A DNA stretch of 9,039 nucleotides from Hyphomicrobiales bacterium (GCA_015494185.1 WGBT01000116.1:1-9039); one strand, 5' to 3'. Positions 1 through 6,352 are shown, counted from the first letter of the stretch. Made by a program: numbers and translations. The notes: generated from the letters alone by a model not told the origin.

Positions 1-570
1 CCAGGAAACCGTGCCATCCTTGATCACCATGATCTTGTGTTGCGGAACCTCGAGAAAGGGGATTTTCGCCGGATCAATCCCTTCTATAGCGCCGCGAAGC
101 ACCCGCAAAATCCCGCCATGGGCGGTGGCGATGGTATCAGCCGTGCGTTCCTCGAACCAAGCCAGCGCCCGCGCCGACAAGGCACAATAGCTTTCCCCGT
201 CAGGGGCTGCCTGATGCCACGGATCGGCAAAACGCTTATTGACCGCCACCGGCTCCTTCAGGCGCAGCTCTTCCCAACTAAACCCCGCCCAAGCGCCATA
301 ATCGATTTCTTTGAGCCGGTCATCAAGTTGAAAATCCGATGCCCCAAGCCCGAGCTCACCACGGATGATTTCCATGGTCATGCGGGCCCGTTTCAAAGGA
401 CTTGAGACAAATTCAAACCGCGCCGGATCGTCAAGCAATTCCGCCAGAACCCGGCCATTGCGGCGCGCTTGTTCCCGCCCTTTTGCCGTCATTTCCGTAT
501 CGGTCTGACCTTGCAACCGTTTGATCGCATTCCAATCGGTCTGACCATGGCGGATAAGGTAGAGAATCAT
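1..570 (-). CDS. Histidine phosphatase (phosphoglycerate mutase-like), C-terminus cut by window edge
   Basis: Translation from the ATG at 570 gives 190 codons without a stop, running off the left edge. It begins MILYLIRHGQTDWN, the branch-1 histidine phosphatase signature: RHG at residues 7-9 with His8 as the phospho-accepting residue. SSPLKRA (56-62) supplies a phosphate-binding Arg, Glu88 in LKEIDYGAW is the usual acid, and TAHGG (149-153) holds the second catalytic His151. Such enzymes remove phosphate from small metabolites or proteins; the substrate cannot be read from sequence, and a true glycolytic mutase is unlikely at this size. Only 12 nt separate it from the fabI stop and an AGGGGCG stretch precedes the ATG, so it is probably co-transcribed with fabI. 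This pairing is, from memory, common in alphaproteobacteria. Only the last residues appear to be missing. Confidence 0.9.
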   Translation of the reverse strand, partial: MILYLIRHGQTDWNAIKRLQGQTDTEMTAKGREQARRNGRVLAELLDDPARFEFVSSPLKRARMTMEIIRGELGLGASDFQLDDRLKEIDYGAWAGFSWEELRLKEPVAVNKRFADPWHQAAPDGESYCALSARALAWFEERTADTIATAHGGILRVLRGAIEGIDPAKIPFLEVPQHKIMVIKDGTVSW

Positions 571-582
571 CGCCCCTGGGCC

Positions 583-1398
583 CTATTTGACAACGGAAAT
601 GTCAGGCGCGTCTTCTGCCTTCATGCCAACAACATGATACCCGGCATCGACATGCAGCACCTCGCCGGTGATCGATGAGGCCAGATCAGACAGTAAAAAC
701 AACCCCGCATTGCCAACATCTTCGATGCTGACAGTCCGGCGCAGCGGCGAATTCAGCTCATTCCATTTCAGGATATAGCGAAAATCGGAAATGCCTGAGG
801 CTGCCAGCGTCTTGATCGGCCCTGAAGAAATCGCATTGACTCTGATCCGTTGTTTGCCAAGATCTTCCGCCATATAACGCACGCTGGCTTCAAGCGCCGC
901 CTTGGCCACCCCCATGACGTTATAATGAGGCATCACCTTCTCAGCCCCATAATAGGTCAAGGTCAGCAAAGCCCCCCCATTCTTCATCAGTTTTTCGGCC
1001 CGTTGGGCAATCGCGGTGAAAGAATAACAGGAGATATCCAGCGTCATGCGGAAATTTTCCGGCGTGGTATCCACATAACGCCCCCCCAACTGCGATTTGT
1101 CAGAAAACGCCACCGCATGAACGACAAAATCGAGCGCCCCCCAGCTCTCTGCAAGGTGGGAAAAAACCGCATCCATGCTCGGCGCATCGGTGACATCACA
1201 AGGCAAGACAATCTTTGCCCCCAATTGCTCGGCCAGCGGCACCACCCGTTTTTTGATCGCTTCCCCCTGATAGGTCAACGCCAGTTCGGCGCCGTGACGA
1301 CGAACCGCCTGGGCAATGCCCCAAGCAATCGACATCTTATTGGCAACGCCAAGGATCAGGCCACGCTTGCCCGCCATCAACGGGCCGTTTTCACTCAT
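583..1398 (-). CDS. fabI: Enoyl-[acyl-carrier-protein] reductase (NADH), FabI type
   Basis: FabI reduces trans-2-enoyl-ACP in the last step of each round of type II fatty-acid elongation, in the cytoplasm as a tetramer. The 271-residue product has the divergent Rossmann cofactor motif GVANKMSIAWG (17-27), the substrate tyrosine in LTYYGAEK (Tyr149), and the catalytic Tyr159-x6-Lys166 pair that marks FabI rather than FabV. NAISSGPIKTLAASGI (188-203) is the flexible substrate-binding loop region and DAGYHVVGM lies near the C-terminus. I chose the ATG at 1398 because GCGAGG lies just upstream and homology starts there; in-frame upstream starts near 1467 would add 23 residues unlike the family. 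Residue 97 is Ala where E. coli FabI has Gly93, a position linked to inhibitor resistance. The histidine phosphatase follows after 12 nt. Confidence 0.96.
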   Translation of the reverse strand: MSENGPLMAGKRGLILGVANKMSIAWGIAQAVRRHGAELALTYQGEAIKKRVVPLAEQLGAKIVLPCDVTDAPSMDAVFSHLAESWGALDFVVHAVAFSDKSQLGGRYVDTTPENFRMTLDISCYSFTAIAQRAEKLMKNGGALLTLTYYGAEKVMPHYNVMGVAKAALEASVRYMAEDLGKQRIRVNAISSGPIKTLAASGISDFRYILKWNELNSPLRRTVSIEDVGNAGLFLLSDLASSITGEVLHVDAGYHVVGMKAEDAPDISVVK

Positions 1399-1405
1399 CT
1401 TATCC

Positions 1406-1430
1406 TCGCTCCCCTTGATTTTCGCTCCCC
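1406..1430 (-). repeat. Direct repeat GGGGAGCGA in the fabI leader
   Basis: On the minus strand GGGGAGCGA occurs twice with a 16-nt period (1406-1414 and 1422-1430), directly before the fabI start. The copy nearer the gene overlaps the likely ribosome binding site (GCGAGGATAAG then ATG); the farther one is a purine-rich stretch that looks like a duplicated ribosome-binding region. The identity is plain to see; any function is inference. Confidence 0.6.
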
Positions 1431-1456
1431 ACCAAGTTTCTGCTTGTTTTGCGGGC

Positions 1457-1484
1457 ATCCTACACAATTGCCGCCACTGGTCCA
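1457..1484 (-). promoter_or_regulatory. Possible fabI promoter
   Basis: On the minus strand TGGACC (1479-1484) and TAGGAT (1457-1462) are separated by 16 nt, each matching four of six bases of the sigma-70 consensus boxes. Transcription would begin near 1450, giving a leader of about 50 nt before fabI. The 120-nt gap after the O-methyltransferase gene also fits a separate promoter. The match is modest and could be chance. Confidence 0.3.
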
Positions 1485-1487
1485 GTG
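1475..1487. promoter_or_regulatory. 13-bp perfect dyad CACTGGTCCAGTG, candidate operator upstream of fabI
   Basis: CACTGG and CCAGTG are perfect inverted 6-mers around a single central base, 77-89 nt upstream of the fabI start and overlapping the proposed -35 box. Perfect symmetry with a one-base centre suits a dimeric repressor site better than an RNA hairpin. It does not match the FabR, FadR or FabT operators I can recall. Confidence 0.4.
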
Positions 1488-1503
1488 CTTATCTGCTCCA
1501 CAG

Positions 1504-1516
1504 CCGTTTTCAACGG
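1504..1516 (-). terminator. Weak hairpin just after the O-methyltransferase stop
   Basis: CCGTT and AACGG form a 5-bp stem with a 3-nt loop, starting two bases beyond the O-methyltransferase stop codon. No T-run follows on the minus strand, so this is at most a weak or partial terminator, or a 3'-end stabilising hairpin. Confidence 0.25.
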
Positions 1517-1518
1517 AT

Positions 1519-2160
1519 TTATTCCCGTTTACGGGCAATTTGCATCCCATCACGCACCGTCAATAGCACGGTTTCAACCCGGTCGTCGTTTTTCAGAGCC
1601 TCATTGAGGGCGGCAATCGTCTTTGCCGCTTCCGAGCGAGGCGCCAACACCTCACCACTCCATAAGGCATTGTCGAAGACCATGAGCCCACCGGGACGCA
1701 TCTTGTCAATCAAAGTCTGGTAATAGGCCAAATAGTTTTCCTTGTCCGCATCAATAAAGGCAAAATCAATAGTTTCGTTGATTTCGGCCAAAGTCTCAAG
1801 GGCGGCTCCCATTCTGATCTCAATTTTCTCCCCAAAGGAGCTGCGGGCAAAAAAGCTCTTTGCCATGGCTTGCGCCTTGGGATCGATCTCACAACTGATG
1901 ATCCGCCCTTCAGGAGGGAGGGCTTCAGCCATCGACAGGGCCGAATAGCCGGTGAAAGTGCCAATCTCAACAATCAGCCGCGGCCGAACGAGCGCCACCA
2001 AGAGTTTCAAGAACCGTCCTTCAACCCGCCCCGTGAGCATTTGCGGCCGTTCCATTTCGGCATAGGTCCGCTCGGCCAGCTCGGTCAACAGCGCGGGTTC
2101 AGGGCTTGTGTGCTGTTCGGCATAATCTTCGATCAGACCGAAAATAAAGGCACTTTTCAT
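1519..2160 (-). CDS. Class I SAM-dependent O-methyltransferase (caffeoyl-CoA O-methyltransferase-like)
   Basis: The 213-residue protein has the full pattern of the cation-dependent small O-methyltransferase family (COG4122). SAM-binding motif I is VEIGTFTGYS (64-73), the ribose-binding acid is Glu91 in SCEIDP, and FIDADKENY (135-143) carries the metal/catalytic Asp. DNALWSG (163-169) carries the Asp-Asn pair that completes the metal site in plant and bacterial relatives. Members methylate catechol-like or hydroxylated small molecules; some bacterial relatives have other substrates, and the true one is unknown here. The ATG at 2160 is preceded by GAGGACTGAAACCC, a usable ribosome binding site. 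It lies 20 nt after trmD, so it is probably translated from the same message, in the slot normally held by rplS. Family assignment is firm; role in the translation operon is not. Confidence 0.92.
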   Translation of the reverse strand: MKSAFIFGLIEDYAEQHTSPEPALLTELAERTYAEMERPQMLTGRVEGRFLKLLVALVRPRLIVEIGTFTGYSALSMAEALPPEGRIISCEIDPKAQAMAKSFFARSSFGEKIEIRMGAALETLAEINETIDFAFIDADKENYLAYYQTLIDKMRPGGLMVFDNALWSGEVLAPRSEAAKTIAALNEALKNDDRVETVLLTVRDGMQIARKRE

Positions 2161-2180
2161 GGGTTTCAGTCCTCATTATT

Positions 2181-2924
2181 TCAATTATCGTGCGCGCGCT
2201 TCCGCCTGGCCTTGGACCTGGCCCACTTGGCCCAAAGGTCAGGGCGCCGGGCGCGGGTGACAGCCTCGGCCATCTGGCGGCGCCAAAGGGCGATTTTCCG
2301 ATGATTTCCCGATGTCAGAACGGCGGGGATAGGCCGCCCTTCCCAAATCGCAGGACGGGTATAATGAGGATATTCCAACAGCCCGTTTTCAAAACTTTCT
2401 TCTTCCACCGAAGCCGCCGCCCCCAACACACCAGGCAGCAATCGAACCACGGCTTCGATCACCACCATCGCCGCCAGCTCCCCCCCCGCCAACACAAAAT
2501 CACCAATCGAAAGCTCCTCGATCGGCCGGGCTTGCAACAGCCGCTCATCCACCCCTTCAAAACGTCCACAAAGCAAGATCACCCCCGGACCGGCCGCCAG
2601 CTCACGGGCGCGGCGTTGAGTGAAGGGGCGTCCCCGCGGGGAGAGATAGATCATCGGCTGATTGGGGGCTCGGGCCTGTACCGCATCAAGGGCACGTGCG
2701 GCAATATCGGCTCGCATCACCATTCCCGGCCCCCCGCCGGCAGGCGTGTCATCCACATTACGGTGCTTATTGTCGGCGTAATCGCGAATTTGCGTGGTCC
2801 GCAACGCCCAAATACCATCTTCAAGCGCCCGCCCCAAATTGGAAAAACCAAGCGGTCCGGGAAACATCTCTGGAAACAGCGTCAAGACCTCTGCTGTCCA
2901 AAGTGATTGGGGAGGGGATGTCAT
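2181..2924 (-). CDS. trmD: tRNA (guanine-N1-)-methyltransferase TrmD
   Basis: TrmD methylates N1 of G37, next to the anticodon, preventing +1 frameshifting; it is a homodimer with a SPOUT trefoil-knot fold. The 247-residue product shows DDTPAGGGPGMVM (58-70), and the knot motifs YLSPRG (93-98), CGRFEGVDERL (119-129) and IGDFVLAGGE (140-149). RLLPGVLG (161-168) and EYPHYTRPAIWEG (184-196) follow, leading into the basic helical C-terminal domain that holds the tRNA. Length is normal. At the position I align with the E. coli catalytic Asp169 this protein has Glu176 (EEESF). The ribosome binding site is weak (GAAGGGCGC before ATG). It starts 31 nt after the rimM stop, consistent with co-transcription. 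Confidence 0.96.
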   Translation of the reverse strand: MTSPPQSLWTAEVLTLFPEMFPGPLGFSNLGRALEDGIWALRTTQIRDYADNKHRNVDDTPAGGGPGMVMRADIAARALDAVQARAPNQPMIYLSPRGRPFTQRRARELAAGPGVILLCGRFEGVDERLLQARPIEELSIGDFVLAGGELAAMVVIEAVVRLLPGVLGAAASVEEESFENGLLEYPHYTRPAIWEGRPIPAVLTSGNHRKIALWRRQMAEAVTRARRPDLWAKWARSKARRKRAHDN

Positions 2925-2947
2925 GCGCCCTTCACTTTACTCACTTT

Positions 2948-2991
2948 ATTTTCGTTCACCGCTGTGTTGATTTTCGTTCCCCTCTGTGTTG
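2948..2991. repeat. 22-bp tandem duplication across the rimM stop codon
   Basis: Positions 2948-2969 and 2970-2991 are adjacent copies of one 22-bp unit, identical at 20 of 22 positions; both begin ATTTTCGTTC and end CTGTGTTG on the plus strand. The rimM stop (2956-2958) falls in the first copy. As 22 is not a multiple of three, the duplication changes the reading frame at the end of rimM. Confidence 0.85.
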
Positions 2992-3591
2992 ATCGGAAAA
3001 TCGTTGTTTGCTTGCGGCCGGATTGGCAGCTTTTTCATTATGTTCATCATGTTCATCGTGCCTTGCCAACTCTTCTGCAAGATCAGGCGGCGGAATGATC
3101 GTGAGCTTGCCGGCCGGCAAATCGACCTGGGGCACCGCCTCGCGCGTGAAAGGAATGAACACCGTCTTGCCGGTTGCCTCAAGCCAAAGTTCGAGCAGAT
3201 CCCCCGCGCCGAAATTCTGCACGGTTTTGATATGCCCCAATGGCTTGCCTGCTGCATCCACCGCCACCAGGCCGATCAGATCCGTATAAAACCAGCTCTC
3301 TTCCTCTTCCGGCTCCCCCAACTGCGAGCGCCGAACGTAAAGCTCAACGCCTGCAAGCGCCTCTGCCGCGGTCCGGTCCTCAATCCCCTTGAGACGGACA
3401 ATGACATCTTTCTTGGTAACGCGCAGCTTGGTGATTTCAAATTGCCGGCCACTGGCTGGATCCGTCAAACGGCCATAAGCGGCAATGTTTTCAGGCACTT
3501 CGGTGAAGCTTTGAACCCGCAGCTCCCCCCGCAAGCCATAGGGCCCCTTGATCCGGCCAAGGCAGACCAGTTTGTCGCGATTGTCAGCCAT
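2956..3591 (-). CDS. rimM: Ribosome maturation factor RimM
   Basis: RimM binds ribosomal protein S19 and assists assembly of the 30S head domain. The 211-residue product has the N-terminal RimM domain starting LGRIKGPYGLRGELRV (11-26), then the PRC-barrel domain from about 98 (SWFYTDLIGL) through GHIKTVQNFGAGDLLEL (119-135) to IPFTREAVPQVD (146-157) and the usual ending IIPPPDLAE (165-173). After that comes a polar tail of nearly 40 residues (HDEHDEHNE and onward) not needed for the fold and built partly from repeated DNA, which makes the protein longer than typical. The ATG at 3591 is the family start; only a weak GAGA precedes it. It lies 105 nt after rpsP and 31 nt before trmD. Confidence 0.95.
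   Translation of the reverse strand: MADNRDKLVCLGRIKGPYGLRGELRVQSFTEVPENIAAYGRLTDPASGRQFEITKLRVTKKDVIVRLKGIEDRTAAEALAGVELYVRRSQLGEPEEEESWFYTDLIGLVAVDAAGKPLGHIKTVQNFGAGDLLELWLEATGKTVFIPFTREAVPQVDLPAGKLTIIPPPDLAEELARHDEHDEHNEKAANPAASKQRFSDQHRGERKSTQR
3034..3060. repeat. Three 9-bp tandem units inside rimM
   Basis: TTCATTATG, TTCATCATG and TTCATCGTG are three consecutive near-identical 9-bp units. On the coding strand they encode the repeated His-Asp-Glu / His-Asn-Glu tripeptides (about residues 178-186) in the RimM tail. This looks like slippage expansion in a region under little constraint. Confidence 0.75.
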
Positions 3592-3696
3592 GATTTCTCA
3601 ACAAGGGGTATCACATCGTGACAACGGAGAACCACCAATGACAGGGAAAACCTTTCTAGCACCCGCAAAGAGCGCCCCCGATTGCAACCGCTTGGC

Positions 3697-4050
3697 TTAT
3701 GACGAGGCGGCTTCTTCCGCGGCAAGCCGGGCTGCTTCTTCACGTTCCTGACGCTTCTTGCCCGGCAGCCCTTTTTTCGGATTGTTGCGCGGCTTACGCT
3801 TCATGATGCCGGCTGCATCGAGAAAGCGGTGAACGCGATCGGTTGGCCGCGCCCCAACGGACAGCCAGTGCCTGATCCGGTCTTCAACCAGCCTGACCCG
3901 GTCTTCATGATCTTTGGGCAACAGCGGATTATAGGTGCCCACTTTTTCGATGAAACGGCCATCGCGCGGCATTCGCGAATCGGCAACGACAATTCGGTAA
4001 TAGGGCCGTTTTTTGCTGCCACCACGCGCCAATCTCAGTTTCAGTGCCAT
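3697..4050 (-). CDS. rpsP: 30S ribosomal protein S16
   Basis: S16 binds 16S rRNA early and stabilises the body of the 30S subunit. The 117-residue product starts MALKLRLARGGSKKRPYYRI and continues through VVADSRMPRDGRFIEKVGTY (21-40), PLLPKD and HWLSVGARPTDRVH, all standard S16 blocks. A Lys/Arg/Glu/Ala-rich tail from about residue 84 makes it longer than the E. coli protein, as is usual in alphaproteobacteria. The start at 4050 is chosen because it matches the family and follows AAGGATTTGACAAA; the frame stays open upstream to 4230, but those 60 residues resemble no S16. It lies 183 nt after ffh, a gap with an 8-bp tandem repeat at 4153-4168 and a small AAAGCT/AGCTTT inverted repeat near 4180-4195, so it may have an extra promoter there that I could not identify. 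Confidence 0.97.
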   Translation of the reverse strand: MALKLRLARGGSKKRPYYRIVVADSRMPRDGRFIEKVGTYNPLLPKDHEDRVRLVEDRIRHWLSVGARPTDRVHRFLDAAGIMKRKPRNNPKKGLPGKKRQEREEAARLAAEEAASS

Positions 4051-4233
4051 TTTGTCAAATCCTTCTGTTCCTCTGTCGTTCTGACGATCTTGCTGATTTT
4101 CTTTGCTATCTCGAAAAAACGTTGTTTGGGGCTTGCCGCATGATGCGCCCTGATTCAGAAATTCAGAAACCACGCACCAAAGCTTGGAGCTTTTGCCAGG
4201 CCCGTCCCGGGGATTCCCAATATCGGCCAAGCC

Positions 4234-5718
4234 TCACTTCTTCTTTTTCCCCACGGGCAGACCGGGCATTCCACCAAGCCCTGGAGGCAAACCACCCATG
4301 CCCGGCGGCAGTCCCCCCATACCGGGCGGCAAACCTCCCGGAGGCGGCGGCAACTCGCGCATATCGGGAGGCAATTCCGGCGCCCCGCCACCGAACAGAC
4401 CGGCTAAAAGCCCACCCTTTTTCTTGCCCATCTTCTTCACCATATCGGCCATTTGCCGATGCATTTTCAAAAGCCTGTTGACCTCTTGAACCGTGGTCCC
4501 AGAACCTGCCGCAATACGCCGTTTGCGCGAAGCATTGAGCAGTTTCGGACGCCGCCGCTCTTGCGGGGTCATGGAAGAAATGATCGCTTGCTGGCGCTTG
4601 AATATCTTATCGTCCATGGCGCCTGCTGGCAGTTGATTTTTCAGCTTGCCCATTCCAGGCAACATCGCCAACAGCCCCTGCATGCCCCCCATTTTCTCCA
4701 TTTGCTTGAGCTGATTGGCAAGATCTTCAAGATCAAAAACGCCTTTCTTGAGCTTGCGGGCCAACCGTTCCGCCTTTTCCTTCTCAACGGTCTCGGCAGC
4801 CTTCTCCACCAGGCTGACCACATCGCCCATGCCGAGAATGCGCCCGGCAATCCGCTCGGGATGAAAGTCTTCCAGGTCTTCGACTTTCTCCCCGACACCG
4901 ATCAGCTTGATCGGTTTGCCGGTCACCGCCCGCATCGACAAAGCCGCCCCGCCCCTGCCATCGCCATCGACACGGGTCAGCACGATGCCCGTCAGCCCAA
5001 TCCTTTGATCGAAACTTTCGGCAATCTTGACCGCATCCTGACCGGTCAGACTGTCCGCCACCAGCAGGGTTTCATGGGGTTTGGCGATGTCGCGGATTTC
5101 GATGGTCTCAGCCATCAGCGCTTCATCGATATGCAACCGTCCGGCAGTATCCAGAAGCACCACATCATAGCCGCCCAGTTTCGCCGCGCTCATGGCCCGT
5201 TTGGCAATCTGCGGCGGGGTTTGCCCGGCAATGACCGGCAAGGTGTCGACACCAACCTGTTCCCCCAAGACCCGCAATTGTTCTTGAGCCGCCGGCCGCC
5301 TTGTGTCGAGCGATGCCATCAGCACTTTCCGCTTGTCGCGCTCGCTCAGCCGCTTGGCAATTTTCGCCGTGGTCGTGGTCTTGCCGGAACCTTGCAGCCC
5401 CACCATCATGATCGCCACAGGGGCTGGCGCATTGAGATCGATCCCAACCGCATCGGCCCCCAAGGTTTCGACCAGCTCATCATGAACGATCTTGACCACC
5501 ATCTGCCCGGGGGTCACCGATTTGAGAACATCACGGCCAACGGCTTTCTCACTGACCCGGGCGATAAAGTCACGGGCCACCGGCAATGCCACATCGGCCT
5601 CCAGCAAGGCGCGCCGCACCTCCCGCATGGCGGCTTCCACATCACTTGCGGTCAGCGCACCGCGTTTGGTCAATTTCTCGAAAACGCCGGACAAACGGTC
5701 GGAAAGGCTTTCAAACAT
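4234..5718 (-). CDS. ffh: Signal recognition particle GTPase Ffh
   Basis: Ffh binds 4.5S RNA and hydrophobic signal sequences of nascent chains and delivers ribosomes to FtsY at the inner membrane. In the 494-residue product the N domain spans 1 to about 95. The G domain has P-loop GLQGSGKT (107-114), DTRRPAAQEQL (138-148), DTAGR (190-194) and TRVDGDGRGG (248-257); Arg replaces the canonical Lys of TKxD, which I recall as common in alphaproteobacteria. The M domain (about 328-430) contains the Met-rich stretch MGGMQGLLAMLPGMGKL and the RNA-binding SMTPQERRRP and SRKRRIAAGSG. The C-terminus is a Gly/Pro/Leu/Met heptad tail ending KKKK. A weak GAG lies before the ATG. It leads the minus-strand cluster, with a long intergenic region upstream. 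Confidence 0.97.
   Translation of the reverse strand: MFESLSDRLSGVFEKLTKRGALTASDVEAAMREVRRALLEADVALPVARDFIARVSEKAVGRDVLKSVTPGQMVVKIVHDELVETLGADAVGIDLNAPAPVAIMMVGLQGSGKTTTTAKIAKRLSERDKRKVLMASLDTRRPAAQEQLRVLGEQVGVDTLPVIAGQTPPQIAKRAMSAAKLGGYDVVLLDTAGRLHIDEALMAETIEIRDIAKPHETLLVADSLTGQDAVKIAESFDQRIGLTGIVLTRVDGDGRGGAALSMRAVTGKPIKLIGVGEKVEDLEDFHPERIAGRILGMGDVVSLVEKAAETVEKEKAERLARKLKKGVFDLEDLANQLKQMEKMGGMQGLLAMLPGMGKLKNQLPAGAMDDKIFKRQQAIISSMTPQERRRPKLLNASRKRRIAAGSGTTVQEVNRLLKMHRQMADMVKKMGKKKGGLLAGLFGGGAPELPPDMRELPPPPGGLPPGMGGLPPGMGGLPPGLGGMPGLPVGKKKK
4271..4354. repeat. Four imperfect 21-bp units encoding the Ffh tail
   Basis: Four consecutive 21-bp units (from 4271, 4292, 4313 and 4334) share the form CC-CC-...-GGCGGCAA on the plus strand and encode heptapeptides such as GGLPPGM in the Ffh C-terminal tail. 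Similar Gly/Pro/Met tails occur in other alphaproteobacterial Ffh proteins, so this is a low-complexity extension of the M domain, not a mobile repeat. Confidence 0.7.
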
Positions 5719-5760
5719 AAGCGCTCGATTTCTTCGCTGTGAGAGTTCTCAATTTGCGGC

Positions 5761-5807
5761 CAACATCATTGGACATACATTATCTTTTAGACATGCAACA
5801 TCATTGG
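5761..5807. repeat. Two direct copies of CAACATCATTGG upstream of ffh
   Basis: CAACATCATTGG occurs at 5761-5772 and again at 5796-5807, 35 bp apart, with similar flanks (ACATAC and GTACAC after the shared core). They lie 43-89 nt upstream of the ffh start, where a regulator or transposase could bind. No coding remnant of a mobile element adjoins them, so their origin is open. Confidence 0.65.
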
Positions 5808-5849
5808 GTACACAATGACAGTCAAAAACGATTATGCCAACAGCAAAAG

Positions 5850-5879
5850 CATCCGCGGGCGAGCCTTCGCTGACGGATG
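5850..5879. repeat. Stable imperfect hairpin upstream of ffh
   Basis: CATCCG (5850-5855) pairs with CGGATG (5874-5879); after a small internal mismatch GGCGA (5858-5862) pairs with TCGCT (5867-5871, one G-U), closing a GCCT tetraloop. No T-run follows on either strand, so it is not a standard terminator. It lies about 130 nt upstream of ffh and could act in a leader or be chance. Confidence 0.5.
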
Positions 5880-6024
5880 TTGACGATCCTGCCTCCCAAA
5901 GAGCCATTCTTCGGCAAAACGGTCCGGCTGCATTTTCACCGCAGCGCATTTTCTGCTTCACCGCCTCTTTACCGCTCCTTGCCTGTTCCGCTCTTTATGT
6001 TCAGGGCCGCCTGTTTATGAGGTT

Positions 6025-6050
6025 CTACACTATGATCCTACACTATAATG
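6025..6050 (+). promoter_or_regulatory. Tandem 13-bp repeat containing a consensus -10 box
   Basis: CTACACTATGATC and CTACACTATAATG are adjacent 13-bp copies differing at two positions. The second contains TATAAT (6044-6049), a perfect sigma-70 -10 box on the plus strand, facing the PcfJ-like gene. I see no good -35 box at the right spacing, and the gene starts about 345 nt further on, so promoter activity is only a possibility. Confidence 0.25.
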
Positions 6051-6346
6051 CCTAGGAAATGCCATTCATAAGTGCAATTGTCAGGCACGTCAACGATTAA
6101 GCTGACAGGCCGCACGATTCCAGGCCAGGAGAAATCCCCCCATCCCCCTCGCATCCGAAAACTAAAAGATGTTGCAAATATAACAAAGAGGCCCGGCTTG
6201 GCCTTGAAGCCGTCAAAAGCCTGGCCCAAAATAGTCATCAGCAGGAGCAATGCAACAACAAGCCCATGAGGAAAACGGCGCGGCCTTCCCAAAAAACAAC
6301 CGTCACGGGTTGAGAGGGCTGTATCTGGGTGTCACGTGTCACAAAT

Positions 6347-6352
6347 AGGAGG
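6347..6352 (+). promoter_or_regulatory. Strong Shine-Dalgarno-like AGGAGG without a start codon
   Basis: AGGAGG at 6347-6352 is a near-perfect ribosome binding sequence, but no ATG, GTG or TTG follows at normal spacing. The PcfJ-like frame is open from just after TAG (6346-6348), yet its first ATG is at 6397, some 45 nt downstream and without its own binding site. It may be chance, or translation may begin at a non-standard codon near 6358-6363. Confidence 0.3.

Noticed and set aside
1399..1467. Upstream in-frame start for fabI
   Set aside because: The extra 23 residues are not family-like, and the ATG at 1398 has GCGAGG at good spacing; the extension also covers the proposed promoter.
4051..4230. 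In-frame upstream extension of rpsP by 60 codons
   Set aside because: S16 proteins start MALKLRL; the ATG at 4050 has a good AAGGA site, and the upstream residues resemble no S16.
6038..6292. 84-codon minus-strand open frame with hydrophobic stretches
   Set aside because: It would start at TTG without a ribosome binding site, matches no family I recognise, and lies among repeats; kept only as a remark in the intergenic entry.
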